Source: an uncultured bacterium | GTDB taxonomy: Bacteria > Actinomycetota > Coriobacteriia > Coriobacteriales > Eggerthellaceae | Assembly: GCA_905215325.1 (NCBI GenBank) | Contig: CAJMPP010000019.1 | Coordinates: forward strand, 1-46,168 | Reading direction: 5' to 3' | DNA length: 46,168 nt | Shown here: in pieces, positions 34,243 through 42,560 of the stretch | Layout of the letters: each line of letters starts with the position of its first letter | How positions within the stretch are numbered: the first letter of the stretch is position 1 | Position numbers and translations under genes: made by a program | Notes under the pieces: model-generated | Seen by the model: only the letters and a program-made list of their open reading frames with translations | Databases searched by the model: none | Told to the model about the DNA's origin: nothing

Positions 34243-35052
34243 CTAGATCAGCTGCATTTGCGCAAGCGTTTTCGCGTACCAATCCTCATAGGTTGGCGGG
34301 CAATACTTGTTGGCGTTGGCCAGGGAGATAGTGTACCCGTAGCCCTTCGCCAAACCCTGCACGTGCGCGTTGATGGATTCGTTCCAGCTTCCCCAGGATG
34401 TATTCCCCATCCAGCCCCATGCGTTATGGCTGCGGAAGCAGTTCAGGCCTTTCGTGGACTCGGTATTGGAGATGGCTGGGGAGAAACGCGGGTCCACGCC
34501 GTTTTCCCAAGCCGCCTCGGCGAACGTGGCGCCATAACCCGAAAGCGGGCTTCCCGCCAGATACGCATCGATGCGCAGCGTCCATTCGCCCACGAACTCC
34601 GCCTTGCTGACGTTCCAGTCGACCTCGGCCAGGCCCGTCAGGCCAGCGCCTTCGTCGCGCGCGAGCTGAGCGTCCCTGTTGGCAAGCGCGGCCTGCGTAT
34701 GCGCCAGGTCCTCGGCGCGCTGCGCCTCCTCGGCGGCGCGACGAGCGGCCTCCTCCTCGGCCTCGATGGCGGCGACGCCCTTCGAGATGTCGCGCGTTCC
34801 AGCAGCCGCCAATCGGGACGTTGCGGTCACGGAGGCGTCCGCAGCCTGATCGGACAGGGACTCCGCCGATGCCGATGCGCTGCCCGGCGTGCTGACCTCG
34901 CTGATGCCGAACGTCTGCATATCATGGGAAACGCCACCGGCAGCGGTTGCGAATCCCACGCCCAGGCAACCTGCCAGCACGCACGACACGCATGCAAGGC
35001 CGACGACCTTCAGCGCCAGCCCGCCGGTGCGGTATGCATTCCGTTTCTTCAA
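34243..35052 (-). CDS. Secreted or lipid-anchored lysozyme-like protein
   Basis: A 269-residue exported protein. A basic start and hydrophobic segment form a signal sequence, and LAGC at residues 26-29 resembles a lipoprotein box. Residues about 85-150 are an alanine/glutamate-rich coiled coil (EAEEEAARRAAEEAQRAED). The C-terminal 100 residues resemble the lysozyme/transglycosylase-like fold, with SNTESTKG supplying a possible catalytic glutamate, then HNAWGWMGNTSWGSW. Cell-wall cleavage is the likely role but not proven. It starts with TTG at 35052 behind GAAAGG, which gives a proper signal sequence. A promoter lies at 35166-35193. Confidence 0.75.
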   Translation of the reverse strand: MKKRNAYRTGGLALKVVGLACVSCVLAGCLGVGFATAAGGVSHDMQTFGISEVSTPGSASASAESLSDQAADASVTATSRLAAAGTRDISKGVAAIEAEEEAARRAAEEAQRAEDLAHTQAALANRDAQLARDEGAGLTGLAEVDWNVSKAEFVGEWTLRIDAYLAGSPLSGYGATFAEAAWENGVDPRFSPAISNTESTKGLNCFRSHNAWGWMGNTSWGSWNESINAHVQGLAKGYGYTISLANANKYCPPTYEDWYAKTLAQMQLI

Positions 35053-35384
35053 ACAAAACCTTTCGCTCGCAGCATACGACCAGACCGCCAAGGCGGCGAC
35101 AGCTTGTTTTCGATTGCCGAAAGGGTTTGCTGCCTGAAGGGCGATATGCTGTTCTGACAGGCATTATTTTACCGGAAGGCCCGAAACCGGCAAAATCATG
35201 TGAAGGCGCCCTTCATTGTTTGTTCGATTGACAAGTAAAACATTTATATTTCCCCAGGTGGTTTCCCATAGCTTGGGCAAAACCGAAGCACGAACAAGCG
35301 TACCGCATCCGATGAGCGGCGCCGCATGAAGCGGAAACGGCCATGCGCGCTGCGCATGGCCGTGATGCAAACCTATCAGCTCGA
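35053..35384. other. Gap between the lysozyme-like gene and the PspC gene
   Basis: The 332-nt gap contains the lysozyme-gene promoter (35166-35193), an AT-rich island near 35218-35256 that contrasts with the surroundings, and a perfect 12-bp hairpin (35337-35348 with 35352-35363) that probably ends the HlyIII-TlyC-PspC transcript. No gene is supported. Confidence 0.6.
35166..35193 (-). promoter_or_regulatory. Promoter of the lysozyme-like gene
   Basis: TTGCCG (35188-35193), a 16-nt spacer and TAAAAT (35166-35171) on the minus strand. The leader would be about 105 nt. Confidence 0.5.
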
Positions 35385-36317
35385 TCAATCGAAAGGCAGG
35401 GGAAAACGGTATTCGCGTCCCAACGGCGTACCGAAGGACAACTCGCGCAACGGGCCGGGCTCGGAAAGCAATTCGAAACCGAGCACGCAGAACAGCAGCA
35501 CGAACACCACCGCCACCACAATGACGACTGGCCGTCGGGCATAAACCCCCATTGCCAGTAAAACGGCCGCCAACGCGGGAAGGGGCCATAAATACTCGAA
35601 CATCTTGGGTAACGTGGCCCATGAGACGAACCCCATGCTCATGGGCAGCAGCGTCAGCCCCGCCACAAACACGGAAACACCCGCGAAAAACGCCAAAGCA
35701 CGCTCGCCCTCGCTGCCCGGCACGGCTATGCGCACGATGCCGAAGACCGCCAAGGCCAACGGCCAGCATTGCCACCAGGCAACCTCGTGCAAAAACCCCG
35801 AAACGGCAAACGATGCACCCAGCGATGTCAAAAGGCAGCCCACCGTAAGGGCGAGCACGATCCGAGCAGTTGACGGGCCATCCCCTTCGCCGGCTTTGGC
35901 ATCGCGCGGTTCGACGGAAGCGGCATCGGCGCCCATCGCGGGCCCTTGTTCGCATCGAGCGCCCTCCACCATCGCAGGCGGCACGGGCGGCAGATGCGCC
36001 GCGCTCACATAGGGCACGGCATTCGCGCACCGCCCCATCGCGGCGCCGCGGGCACGACGGCAGTCCACCGCGCCGAACGTATCGGAGTGAACGGAATCGG
36101 GCTCCACCTTCACGGGCTTCACCTGCATGGGTCTTTTAGGAAGCACGGCCCAGAGCACCATATACGCAAGGCCCGCAAGGCCTAACGTCAACACGGCGAA
36201 CGTCAGGAAAAGGATGCGCACGACCAGCGGGTCGACATCGAAACGCTCGGCGATCCCGGCACACACGCCCCCTACCAGCGCATTGCGCGACCGGTACAGC
36301 TGGCGTGTTCGGTTCAC
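35385..36317 (-). CDS. PspC-domain multi-span membrane protein
   Basis: A 310-residue protein. Residues 1-60 are a PspC domain (RTRQLYRSRNALVGGVCAGI, then DVDPLVVRILFL and a hydrophobic helix). A polar linker to about residue 145 follows, then five to six membrane helices. PspC domains are tied to the phage-shock and envelope-stress response, often as anti-sigma-like or PspA-binding anchors. A role in sensing envelope damage is inferred. The start is GTG at 36317, overlapping the upstream TGA stop as GTGA behind GGAGG. A GTG three bases earlier is possible. It is third in the HlyIII-TlyC-PspC operon. Confidence 0.85.
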   Translation of the reverse strand: MNRTRQLYRSRNALVGGVCAGIAERFDVDPLVVRILFLTFAVLTLGLAGLAYMVLWAVLPKRPMQVKPVKVEPDSVHSDTFGAVDCRRARGAAMGRCANAVPYVSAAHLPPVPPAMVEGARCEQGPAMGADAASVEPRDAKAGEGDGPSTARIVLALTVGCLLTSLGASFAVSGFLHEVAWWQCWPLALAVFGIVRIAVPGSEGERALAFFAGVSVFVAGLTLLPMSMGFVSWATLPKMFEYLWPLPALAAVLLAMGVYARRPVVIVVAVVFVLLFCVLGFELLSEPGPLRELSFGTPLGREYRFPLPFD

Positions 36318-37195
36318 CACTCCTCCTGACCTGCCTTGCCATCAGATGCCTGCGGAGCATCGCCGGAAATGCGCTCCACGCGCACCGCAAGGATGCGCCG
36401 GCGCCGCATGGAGTGGATGGTGAAGCGGTAGCCGTCCCTCTCGAAGGAGTAGCCCATTTGCGGAACGGTGTCCAGCATGCTGAGCACCCAGCCGGCTATG
36501 GTCTCGTAGTCCTCGGACTCGGCAAGCGGCCAACCCATTTCAACGGCGTCCTCAACGGGGAAACGGCCGTCGGCAAGCCACACGCCGGGACCTTCCTGCT
36601 TCAGAATGGGGCGTTCGCGATCGGTTTCGTCCACGATCTCGCCCACGATCTCCTCGACGATGTCCTCGACGGTAATTAAACCATCGGTTCCACCGTACTC
36701 GTCCACCACGATGGCCATCTGTTGCCGTTTCGTTTGCATTTCGGCCAGAAGCGGGAACACGTCCTTCGACTCAGGCACGAACAGCGGCTCGAAAGCGTAG
36801 TCGACCGCCAGGTCGTCGCCATGGCCGTCGAGCACGGGAGGCACCAGGTCCTTATAGTGGACCACGCCGACGATGCGGTCGATATCCCCTTGGAACACCG
36901 GAAGGCGCGAATAACCCGTTCCCATCATGCGGTCCACCGCCTGGCGCACGGTTTCGGTATCCTCAACCAAGATCATATCCACGCGCGGCGTCATGATCTC
37001 GCCAGCGTCCATGTCGCCCAGGTCCAAGATCTCGTGGATCATGCGCTTCTCGTCATCAAGCAGATCGTCGCTGTCCGCCACGAAATCCTTGATCTCGTCC
37101 TCAGCCGACAGGGCCTGGCGCTTCGGTGCGCCCAAGAAGCCGAAAATGCCCTTCAGTCCCTTTTTACCGTCGCCGTCTTCGTTTTTCCCGTTCAT
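36314..37195 (-). CDS. CorC/TlyC-like CBS-domain protein
   Basis: A 293-residue soluble protein. A CBS pair (about residues 65-190; GEIMTPRVDMILVEDTETVR, then VVDEYGGTDGLITVEDIVEE) is followed by a CorC_HlyC domain (about 205-283). These match the cytoplasmic half of CorC/TlyC-type proteins, which bind nucleotides and are linked to magnesium or cobalt efflux. The DUF21 membrane domain found in many homologues is missing, as in E. coli CorC. It lies 42 nt after the HlyIII gene and overlaps the PspC gene by 4 nt. The ATG is preceded by AGGAG at a rather long distance. Confidence 0.9.
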   Translation of the reverse strand: MNGKNEDGDGKKGLKGIFGFLGAPKRQALSAEDEIKDFVADSDDLLDDEKRMIHEILDLGDMDAGEIMTPRVDMILVEDTETVRQAVDRMMGTGYSRLPVFQGDIDRIVGVVHYKDLVPPVLDGHGDDLAVDYAFEPLFVPESKDVFPLLAEMQTKRQQMAIVVDEYGGTDGLITVEDIVEEIVGEIVDETDRERPILKQEGPGVWLADGRFPVEDAVEMGWPLAESEDYETIAGWVLSMLDTVPQMGYSFERDGYRFTIHSMRRRRILAVRVERISGDAPQASDGKAGQEEW

Positions 37196-37237
37196 GCGCT
37201 AAAACCGCTCCTAGTGATAATTTCCTTTTGAGCTAGC

Positions 37238-38056
37238 CTACATGACATACAGCGCAATCGCCAGGAATTGCAGCACGCTTCCCGCCACAACCCACAAATG
37301 GAATATGGAGTGCATGTACGGGATCTTCTTCAATACGTAGAAGATGCATCCGACCGAGTAGCAAAGACCGCCTGCAACCAGCAGCCACAGACCCGCGGCA
37401 GGGATAGCCTGGATAAGCGCCGGCAGGAACCCCACGATAGACCAGCCCAGCGCAAGGTATAGCACCGCAGAAATCCAGCGTGGGCGAAAAACCCAGAACG
37501 CCTCGCAGGCAACGCCTATCACGGCAAGCACCCACACGAACGCGCACAGCACGATACCGTTCGAATCGGCAAGCGAGATCAAGCAGAACGGCGTGTACGA
37601 GCCGGCGATGAACAGATAGATGCAGCTATGGTCCAACACCTTGAACACGCGTTTTGCCTTGTCGACGGCCAACGCGTGATACAGCGTGGACATGGTGTAT
37701 TCGAGCAGCATGGTGAGCGTGTACACCAGCGCGGCGAACAGCAGGATGCCGCCGCCATGGCTTACCGCCTTCACCACAAGGATGGGGATGGCGGCGATGG
37801 CCAGAAGCGCGCCGACGCCGTGCGAGATGGAGTTGGCTATCTCCTCGCCCAACGTATACTCGCGCACGTTGCGCTTCCTGTTCGCCTCGTTCGCCGAGGT
37901 TTCCGTGGGCTCGTTGCGACGGGCCCGAGCCTCGCGCAGGTCGCGCGGTTTGAGCTGCGACGGGGTCCAGGCATGGGAAGCGGCAGGCGCCGCAGGGGTT
38001 TCACCGACGCTGGAAGGCGTATCGGGCGATGCGGGGTATGTCGTTTCAGTATCCAT
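37238..38056 (-). CDS. Hemolysin III (PAQR-like) membrane protein
   Basis: A 272-residue protein with a polar N-terminal tail of about 65 residues and then seven membrane spans. It shows the HlyIII/PAQR metal-site pattern: STLYHAL, LDHSCIYLFIAGSYTPF and a late HSIFHLWVV. The eukaryotic relatives are progestin/adiponectin receptors with hydrolase-like zinc sites. The bacterial role is uncertain and haemolysis should not be assumed. The ATG at 38056 lies nine bases after a TATAAC box, giving a nearly leaderless transcript; a GTG two codons earlier is also possible. It heads the operon. Confidence 0.9.
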   Translation of the reverse strand: MDTETTYPASPDTPSSVGETPAAPAASHAWTPSQLKPRDLREARARRNEPTETSANEANRKRNVREYTLGEEIANSISHGVGALLAIAAIPILVVKAVSHGGGILLFAALVYTLTMLLEYTMSTLYHALAVDKAKRVFKVLDHSCIYLFIAGSYTPFCLISLADSNGIVLCAFVWVLAVIGVACEAFWVFRPRWISAVLYLALGWSIVGFLPALIQAIPAAGLWLLVAGGLCYSVGCIFYVLKKIPYMHSIFHLWVVAGSVLQFLAIALYVM

Positions 38057-38064
38057 AGGCACCA

Positions 38065-38073
38065 GTTATACCA
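38065..38073 (-). promoter_or_regulatory. Extended -10 promoter of the HlyIII operon
   Basis: TGGTATAAC on the minus strand matches TGnTATAAT. Transcription would start within about three bases of the HlyIII ATG, with no room for a ribosome site. Confidence 0.5.
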
Positions 38074-38219
38074 CACACGCAGCATAACGGCTCCCATATG
38101 CTGCGCGCCCGTAGCGAAGCGGCTGCGCGGCGGAAGCCAGCGTCTTGCAAGCGGCGTTATACTGGGAAACGGAACACCAGGCGCCAAGCGCCGCAGGACC
38201 TCGATATCAAGGAGCGCAC

Positions 38220-38663
38220 ATGCAGTACGACGAGCTGAAAGAGCACATCAAGCAAGCCATGAAGGCACACGACAAGGTGCGCCTTTCCATCCTTCGCCAA
38301 GTTCACGGCGAGATCAAGGACATCGAGGTGAACGAACGCCGCCAGATCACCGAGCAAGACGTCGACGATATGACGAAACGCGTCATCAAGCAAACCAAGG
38401 AGACGCTGGAGGGGTCCATCAAGGCCGGCAACGACCAGGAGCGCACCGACATGCTCACGGCCCAGGTGAAGATGCTCGAAGAGCTGCTTCCCCAGCAGCT
38501 GGCCGGCGAGCAGCTTTCCGCGCTCATCGATGCCGTGCTGTCCGAGACGGGCGCGACCACGAAGAAGGAGATGGGGCGCGTCATGGGCGAGCTCACCAAG
38601 CGTACCGGCGGCAACTTCGACAAAGCCGCTGCCGCGAAGGAGCTGCAAGGCAAGCTTGCCTAA
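38220..38663 (+). CDS. YqeY/GatB-domain protein
   Basis: A 147-residue helical protein of the YqeY family, related to the tail domain of the amidotransferase GatB (LKEHIKQAMKAHDKVRLSIL, EEHLPQQL-type ELLPQQLAGEQLS, GRVMGELTKRTGGNFDK). The GatB tail binds tRNA; the role of stand-alone YqeY is not well defined. The start at 38220 has AAGGAG eight bases upstream. A TATACT box at 38159-38164 may be its -10. It is a single-gene unit. Confidence 0.92.
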   Translation: MQYDELKEHIKQAMKAHDKVRLSILRQVHGEIKDIEVNERRQITEQDVDDMTKRVIKQTKETLEGSIKAGNDQERTDMLTAQVKMLEELLPQQLAGEQLSALIDAVLSETGATTKKEMGRVMGELTKRTGGNFDKAAAAKELQGKLA

Positions 38664-38717
38664 CGCAACGGCGATAAGCGAGCAGCGAAAGCGCCGCCTG
38701 CAACGCTGGCGGTGAAA

Positions 38718-38762
38718 GCGAACGGGGGTCGAAGGCGGCGTGCGCCTTCGACCCCCGTTCGC
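38718..38762. terminator. Long perfect hairpin after the YqeY gene
   Basis: A 19-bp perfect stem (38718-38736 with 38744-38762) with a 7-nt loop. There is little T-rich tail on the plus strand. It presumably separates the YqeY gene from the opposing aldo/keto reductase gene. Confidence 0.7.
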
Positions 38763-38785
38763 GTATCGTAGCTTCGACCCCGTCT

Positions 38786-38985
38786 CGCATTGCGGCTTTG
38801 CGGCGTTCGGACGCCTCCTACGGCCACATCAACTCCGCATTGCGGTCTAGGGGGGGCGCTCGGCGGCCTCCGCGGCGACTCCCGCCCCGCAGCGGCCCTG
38901 CGTCCGAAATGCTCGGCGGCCTTCTCGGGCGCAACCGGAGCCGAATGCCCTACTCGAAATGCTCGGCTGCCTTCTCGAGCTGCTC
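38786..38985. repeat. Degenerate 50-53-nt tandem repeat at the reductase 3' end
   Basis: A core GYTCGGMBGCCT occurs at 38805, 38858, 38911 and 38961, spaced 53, 53 and 50 nt. The last copy is the coding 3' end of the reductase. Units three and four match over 26 nt with two differences (38905-38930 and 38954-38979). Units one and two share CGCATTGCGG at 38786 and 38836 and a related downstream stretch. Confidence 0.6.
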
Positions 38986-40077
38986 GATGATGTCGATGCT
39001 CTGCGGGCACATAGCCTCGCATGCGCCGCATTGGATGCAGTCGCTCGCACGGCCCGGCGCCGCCTGCCAGCTATATTGCTGCTTGGCGAACTCGGTGTTC
39101 TCCGTTTGAACCTCCAGGTTCAACAGGTTCATGATCTCGGGGATGGCAACCTGCTGCGGGCAATCTTTCACGCAGTAACGGCAATTGGTGCACGGCACCG
39201 TGGGCACGGAAGCCAGCACCTCGCAAGCCGCATCGAGCGCCTTCTGCTCCTTTGGGGAGAACGCGCCGCCGTGCTCGCGCCACTCGGCGACGTTTTGCCT
39301 TACCTGATCGGGCGTGGACATGCCGGAAAGCACCGTGAGGACGCCGGGCTGGTTGCAGCAGAAACGATATGCCCACGACGCCTGGCTCAGATCAGGGCGC
39401 GCTTCCAGCAGCGGCGCCGCAACGGCTGCCGGCAAGTCGGCCAAACGTCCGCCACGCGCGGGTTCCATGATCACCACCGGCTTGCCGTGCTTGCGGGCGA
39501 CCTCCATATTGCGGCGCGATTGCACCACGGGGCTTTCCCAATCCAGGTAGTTCACCTGCAGCTGGATGAAATCCACCTCGGGATGCTCGTTGAGCAGCTG
39601 ATCGAGCGTCTCCGCTCCATCATGCATGCTGAAGCCCACGTTGCGGATCTTACCGGCGGCCTTCATCTCCTGCGCCCATTCCCACAAACCGAAATCATCG
39701 AACTTCTTCGTGCGCTCGCCGCCCACATTGTGCAGCAGATAATAATCCACGTAGTCGATACCAAGGCGCTCGAGGGATGTATCCAGGCAGGCCTTTGCGG
39801 CTTCGGCATCGGGCAACGCCCAGGCAAGGCACTTCGTGGCAACAGTGAAGCTATCACGCGGATAGCGCTCCACCAAAGCCTCGCGCAACGCCACCTCGGA
39901 GCGCCCGTTATGGTAGACGAAAGCGGTATCGAAATACGTGCCGCCGGCATCCATGAACAGATCGACCATCTCCTTGACCTGATCGATGTCGATGGCGGTG
40001 ACGTCCTTGGGGTCGGTCAGCGGAAAGCGCATGCAGCCAAAGCCGAGCTTCGGCACAGTGTTGTTGTTCGCGATCAT
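38950..40077 (-). CDS. Aldo/keto reductase with C-terminal ferredoxin domain
   Basis: A 375-residue protein. Residues 1-290 form an AKR barrel with the catalytic set Asp50, Tyr55, Lys82 and His116 (GTYFDTAFVYHNG, ATKC, LLHNV). The C-terminal 85 residues carry two ferredoxin-like clusters, CTNCRYCVKDCP and CIQCGACEAMCP, expected to bind two 4Fe-4S centres. This class is common in anaerobes and may use ferredoxin electrons; the substrate is unknown. The start at 40077 has GAGAGGAG upstream. The longer frame lacks it. It follows the GH30 gene by 99 nt on the same strand. Its 3' end is part of a tandem repeat. Confidence 0.92.
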   Translation of the reverse strand: MIANNNTVPKLGFGCMRFPLTDPKDVTAIDIDQVKEMVDLFMDAGGTYFDTAFVYHNGRSEVALREALVERYPRDSFTVATKCLAWALPDAEAAKACLDTSLERLGIDYVDYYLLHNVGGERTKKFDDFGLWEWAQEMKAAGKIRNVGFSMHDGAETLDQLLNEHPEVDFIQLQVNYLDWESPVVQSRRNMEVARKHGKPVVIMEPARGGRLADLPAAVAAPLLEARPDLSQASWAYRFCCNQPGVLTVLSGMSTPDQVRQNVAEWREHGGAFSPKEQKALDAACEVLASVPTVPCTNCRYCVKDCPQQVAIPEIMNLLNLEVQTENTEFAKQQYSWQAAPGRASDCIQCGACEAMCPQSIDIIEQLEKAAEHFE

Positions 40078-40176
40078 CGAATGCTCCTCTCGTTGCATTC
40101 GATGGTAAAGGCTCAAGCGCACTTCAGGTCAAGGGCAGTTTCAAACGACGGCGAAAACCATCGCTCGCGCAAAAGG

Positions 40177-41604
40177 CTACTCGTCGCGAACCTCGTCCTC
40201 GTCCCAAACCAACGTGGTTATGCTGTGTCCCGCCGCCTTGCACTCCGCCGTGAACACCCCTTCCGACACCAGGAACTTTCGCGGCCTGGCGTGACGGTTC
40301 AGCACGACCAGCGCGCGCGACCCATCGGGACGCAGGAAGCCCACGGTCTCCAAGTCGTCGGTGTATCGCGACGTCAAGAAGCGACGGGAACCTACCGGCG
40401 CGAAACGCGAGAAGTGCGCCATGTAGAAAAACGACCGATTTGCCACCAGCTCGCGCTTATCGCGGTCGTACATCAGCGGCGCTTCGCAGAAGTTGCGGGC
40501 ATGGTTCGGCCCGCCCTTCTCATTGAGCAGCAGATTCCAATCGATGAATCCTGCAGCGCCTGCGTTCAGGCTGCCTATGACGGCATGCGCATACTGCTCG
40601 GCCTTGCGTTCCTGCGTGGCCTTGCGCTCCTCGCCGCGCGTGTATTCCACGCAGCCCTCGGTGAACAGCAGCTCCTTGTCGGGCCAACGCCGCGCCACTT
40701 CGCCCACCTGCTCGAAATGATCGCCCGCATACCAATGGAACGCCACGCCCGCGAAGGCATCAGAGGCAACCGTGCCCTCGGCTCGCCAGCCGGCAGCGGC
40801 AAGCGGCAGCTTCCCCGCCTGACCCACCGGCGCCCCGAAGGTAGACTGAACGCGCGACAGTATCTTGTCAGTGTTGTGATCCCAAGCGAACAGCTTCACA
40901 TCGCCATGCCCCGACGCATCCAACGCCGGACGCAGATACGCTGCCGCGAATTGAGCTTCCTCTTCCGCGCTGAACAGGCACGAATCCCAGGCCTGGCTTG
41001 CCATAGGCTCGTTTTGCACGCTCATGCGGCTTATGCGCACGCCCTCGCGAGCATACGCATCCACATATTTCGCCAACACCTCAGCCCACGCCTCATACTG
41101 CGAACGACGCAGCTTTCCGCCCCCGTTCATGCGACGATTGGTCTTCATGAACGCCGGCGGGCTCCAGGGGCTGGCGAACAGCTGCAACTGCGGGTTCACC
41201 GCAAGCCCGCACTTGATGAACGGGAGCAGCAGCTGCCTATCGCGGCTGATGGTGAACGACCGCAAGCCGGAATCGAAGGGCCTGACATACGAGTAGTTGC
41301 TCAACGCGAAATCGCAGCTTTGGATGTGCGTACGGCACAAGCTATACGCATTTCCCCCGGCAGCCGGATCGCCATCCTTCGCTCCCCCGAAGCACAGCAG
41401 CAGAAAACGGTCCTGCAGTTCAGACGGCATAAGGGCGAACACGTTCGCCGCAGCCTCCGTGAACGCGCCGCCGAACCCCGATATGCGCTGGTATGCCACA
41501 TCGGGACGGCAGGTAATCAAATGGAGTTCGGCATCCGGATTGCGCGTGAATCCCAGCTCATCCTGGGATAGCGTGTTGTTCGCATCGGTGACGTAGCGCT
41601 TCAT
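40177..41604 (-). CDS. Glycoside hydrolase family 30-like enzyme
   Basis: A 475-residue protein resembling GH30 glucosylceramidase/beta-glycosidases. Shared features are RISGFGGAFTEAAA near the N-terminus, FASPWSPPAFMKTN, the acid/base glutamate E199 in SVQNEPMAS, and the probable nucleophile E316 in ELLFTEGCVEY. A beta-sandwich tail (GSRALVVLNRHARPRKFLVS) follows. There is no signal peptide, so it should act in the cytoplasm on an imported glucoside-like substrate. The ATG lies 5 nt after the alarmone-synthetase stop, so the two are co-translated. Glycosidases are unexpected in sugar-poor Eggerthellaceae metabolism. Confidence 0.9.
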   Translation of the reverse strand: MKRYVTDANNTLSQDELGFTRNPDAELHLITCRPDVAYQRISGFGGAFTEAAANVFALMPSELQDRFLLLCFGGAKDGDPAAGGNAYSLCRTHIQSCDFALSNYSYVRPFDSGLRSFTISRDRQLLLPFIKCGLAVNPQLQLFASPWSPPAFMKTNRRMNGGGKLRRSQYEAWAEVLAKYVDAYAREGVRISRMSVQNEPMASQAWDSCLFSAEEEAQFAAAYLRPALDASGHGDVKLFAWDHNTDKILSRVQSTFGAPVGQAGKLPLAAAGWRAEGTVASDAFAGVAFHWYAGDHFEQVGEVARRWPDKELLFTEGCVEYTRGEERKATQERKAEQYAHAVIGSLNAGAAGFIDWNLLLNEKGGPNHARNFCEAPLMYDRDKRELVANRSFFYMAHFSRFAPVGSRRFLTSRYTDDLETVGFLRPDGSRALVVLNRHARPRKFLVSEGVFTAECKAAGHSITTLVWDEDEVRDE

Positions 41605-41609
41605 GATGA

Positions 41610-42386
41610 TTACCCTTCAGGCTCCAAGGCGCCCGCCAGCACCTGCATGCGGGCCTCGACCTCCTCGATGATGCGGCTGCAATCCTTCAGCTCGCTGCTG
41701 GCATCGATGCCTTGCACCTCGCTGACAGCCTTGTACTTCAAATCGTGCTCCAAGCTTGCCCAGAAGTCCATAGCCAGCGTTCTCAGCTGGATCTCCACGG
41801 GAATGGACTCCTTCTTATCCATGAAGAACACGGGGATGCGCGCGATAACGTGAAGGCTGCGATACCCGTTCGGCTTCGGCGAGGCGATGTAATCCTTCAC
41901 CTTCACGATCTCAAGATCATCCTGGCGATTAAGCAGCTCGAACAAGCTGTACACGTCCTGGATATAGGGGCAGATGACGCGAATGCCGGCGATATCGAGG
42001 ATGTAGCGCTCCATATTCTCAAGCGTTGCCTCGTACCCGTAGCGCCCGATCTTCTCGTAAATGCTCGCAGGAGTCTTCAAGCGGCTTTCGATATGGTGGA
42101 TGGGATTGCGATGCTTCTTCAGATTCAGATCCTGGTCCAAGATTTCCAGGCGAACCTGCATCTCCCTCATAGCTGCCCGGTACTTCTGCATAATCGATTG
42201 GGTCTCCACGCTGGCCCGATGCAGCTTCTCCATGCTCTCGGAGGTCATATGCAGATTCCCGTTCATATCGAATGCCGAAAGATCGGGCACGTTCGGGACG
42301 GGCAGTTGCTTTGCGGCGCTGTCCTCCACCGTACGTCCCTGCAGCCTTTCCGCGGCTTCGATCGAGGGTTCACCGGTCGTACTCAT
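41610..42386 (-). CDS. Small alarmone synthetase (RelQ/YjbM-like GTP pyrophosphokinase)
   Basis: A 258-residue protein with only the synthetase domain of RelA/SpoT enzymes. It transfers pyrophosphate from ATP to GDP or GTP to make (p)ppGpp. Conserved stretches are SRLKTPASIYEKIGRYG, DIAGIRVICPYIQDVY, KDYIASPKPNGYRSLH and PVEIQLRTLAMDFWASLEHDLKYK. Hydrolase, TGS and ACT domains are absent. The start at 42386 has GAAGGAG upstream. It heads a unit with the GH30 gene, coupling an alarmone enzyme to a glycosidase. The trigger is unknown. Confidence 0.93.
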   Translation of the reverse strand: MSTTGEPSIEAAERLQGRTVEDSAAKQLPVPNVPDLSAFDMNGNLHMTSESMEKLHRASVETQSIMQKYRAAMREMQVRLEILDQDLNLKKHRNPIHHIESRLKTPASIYEKIGRYGYEATLENMERYILDIAGIRVICPYIQDVYSLFELLNRQDDLEIVKVKDYIASPKPNGYRSLHVIARIPVFFMDKKESIPVEIQLRTLAMDFWASLEHDLKYKAVSEVQGIDASSELKDCSRIIEEVEARMQVLAGALEPEG

Positions 42387-42456
42387 CGGCTTGCTCCTTC
42401 TCCGCATCTGGCTGATGCGGCGTAATCACGATTCGCGTAGTTCGCGCATTGAAAAT

Positions 42457-42488
42457 ACGCGCCGTAGGCCTAACGGCTTACGGCGCGT
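42457..42488 (-). terminator. Hairpin after mazG
   Basis: A 10-bp perfect stem (42457-42466 with 42479-42488), followed on the minus strand by ATTTTC. It is the likely end of the mazG transcript. Confidence 0.6.
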
Positions 42489-42560
42489 GCTATCTATTGA
42501 GATTATGGTACCGCACAGGAAGCCAGGTTTACAGAGCGGCAAGGGCTTTCTTACCATCCT

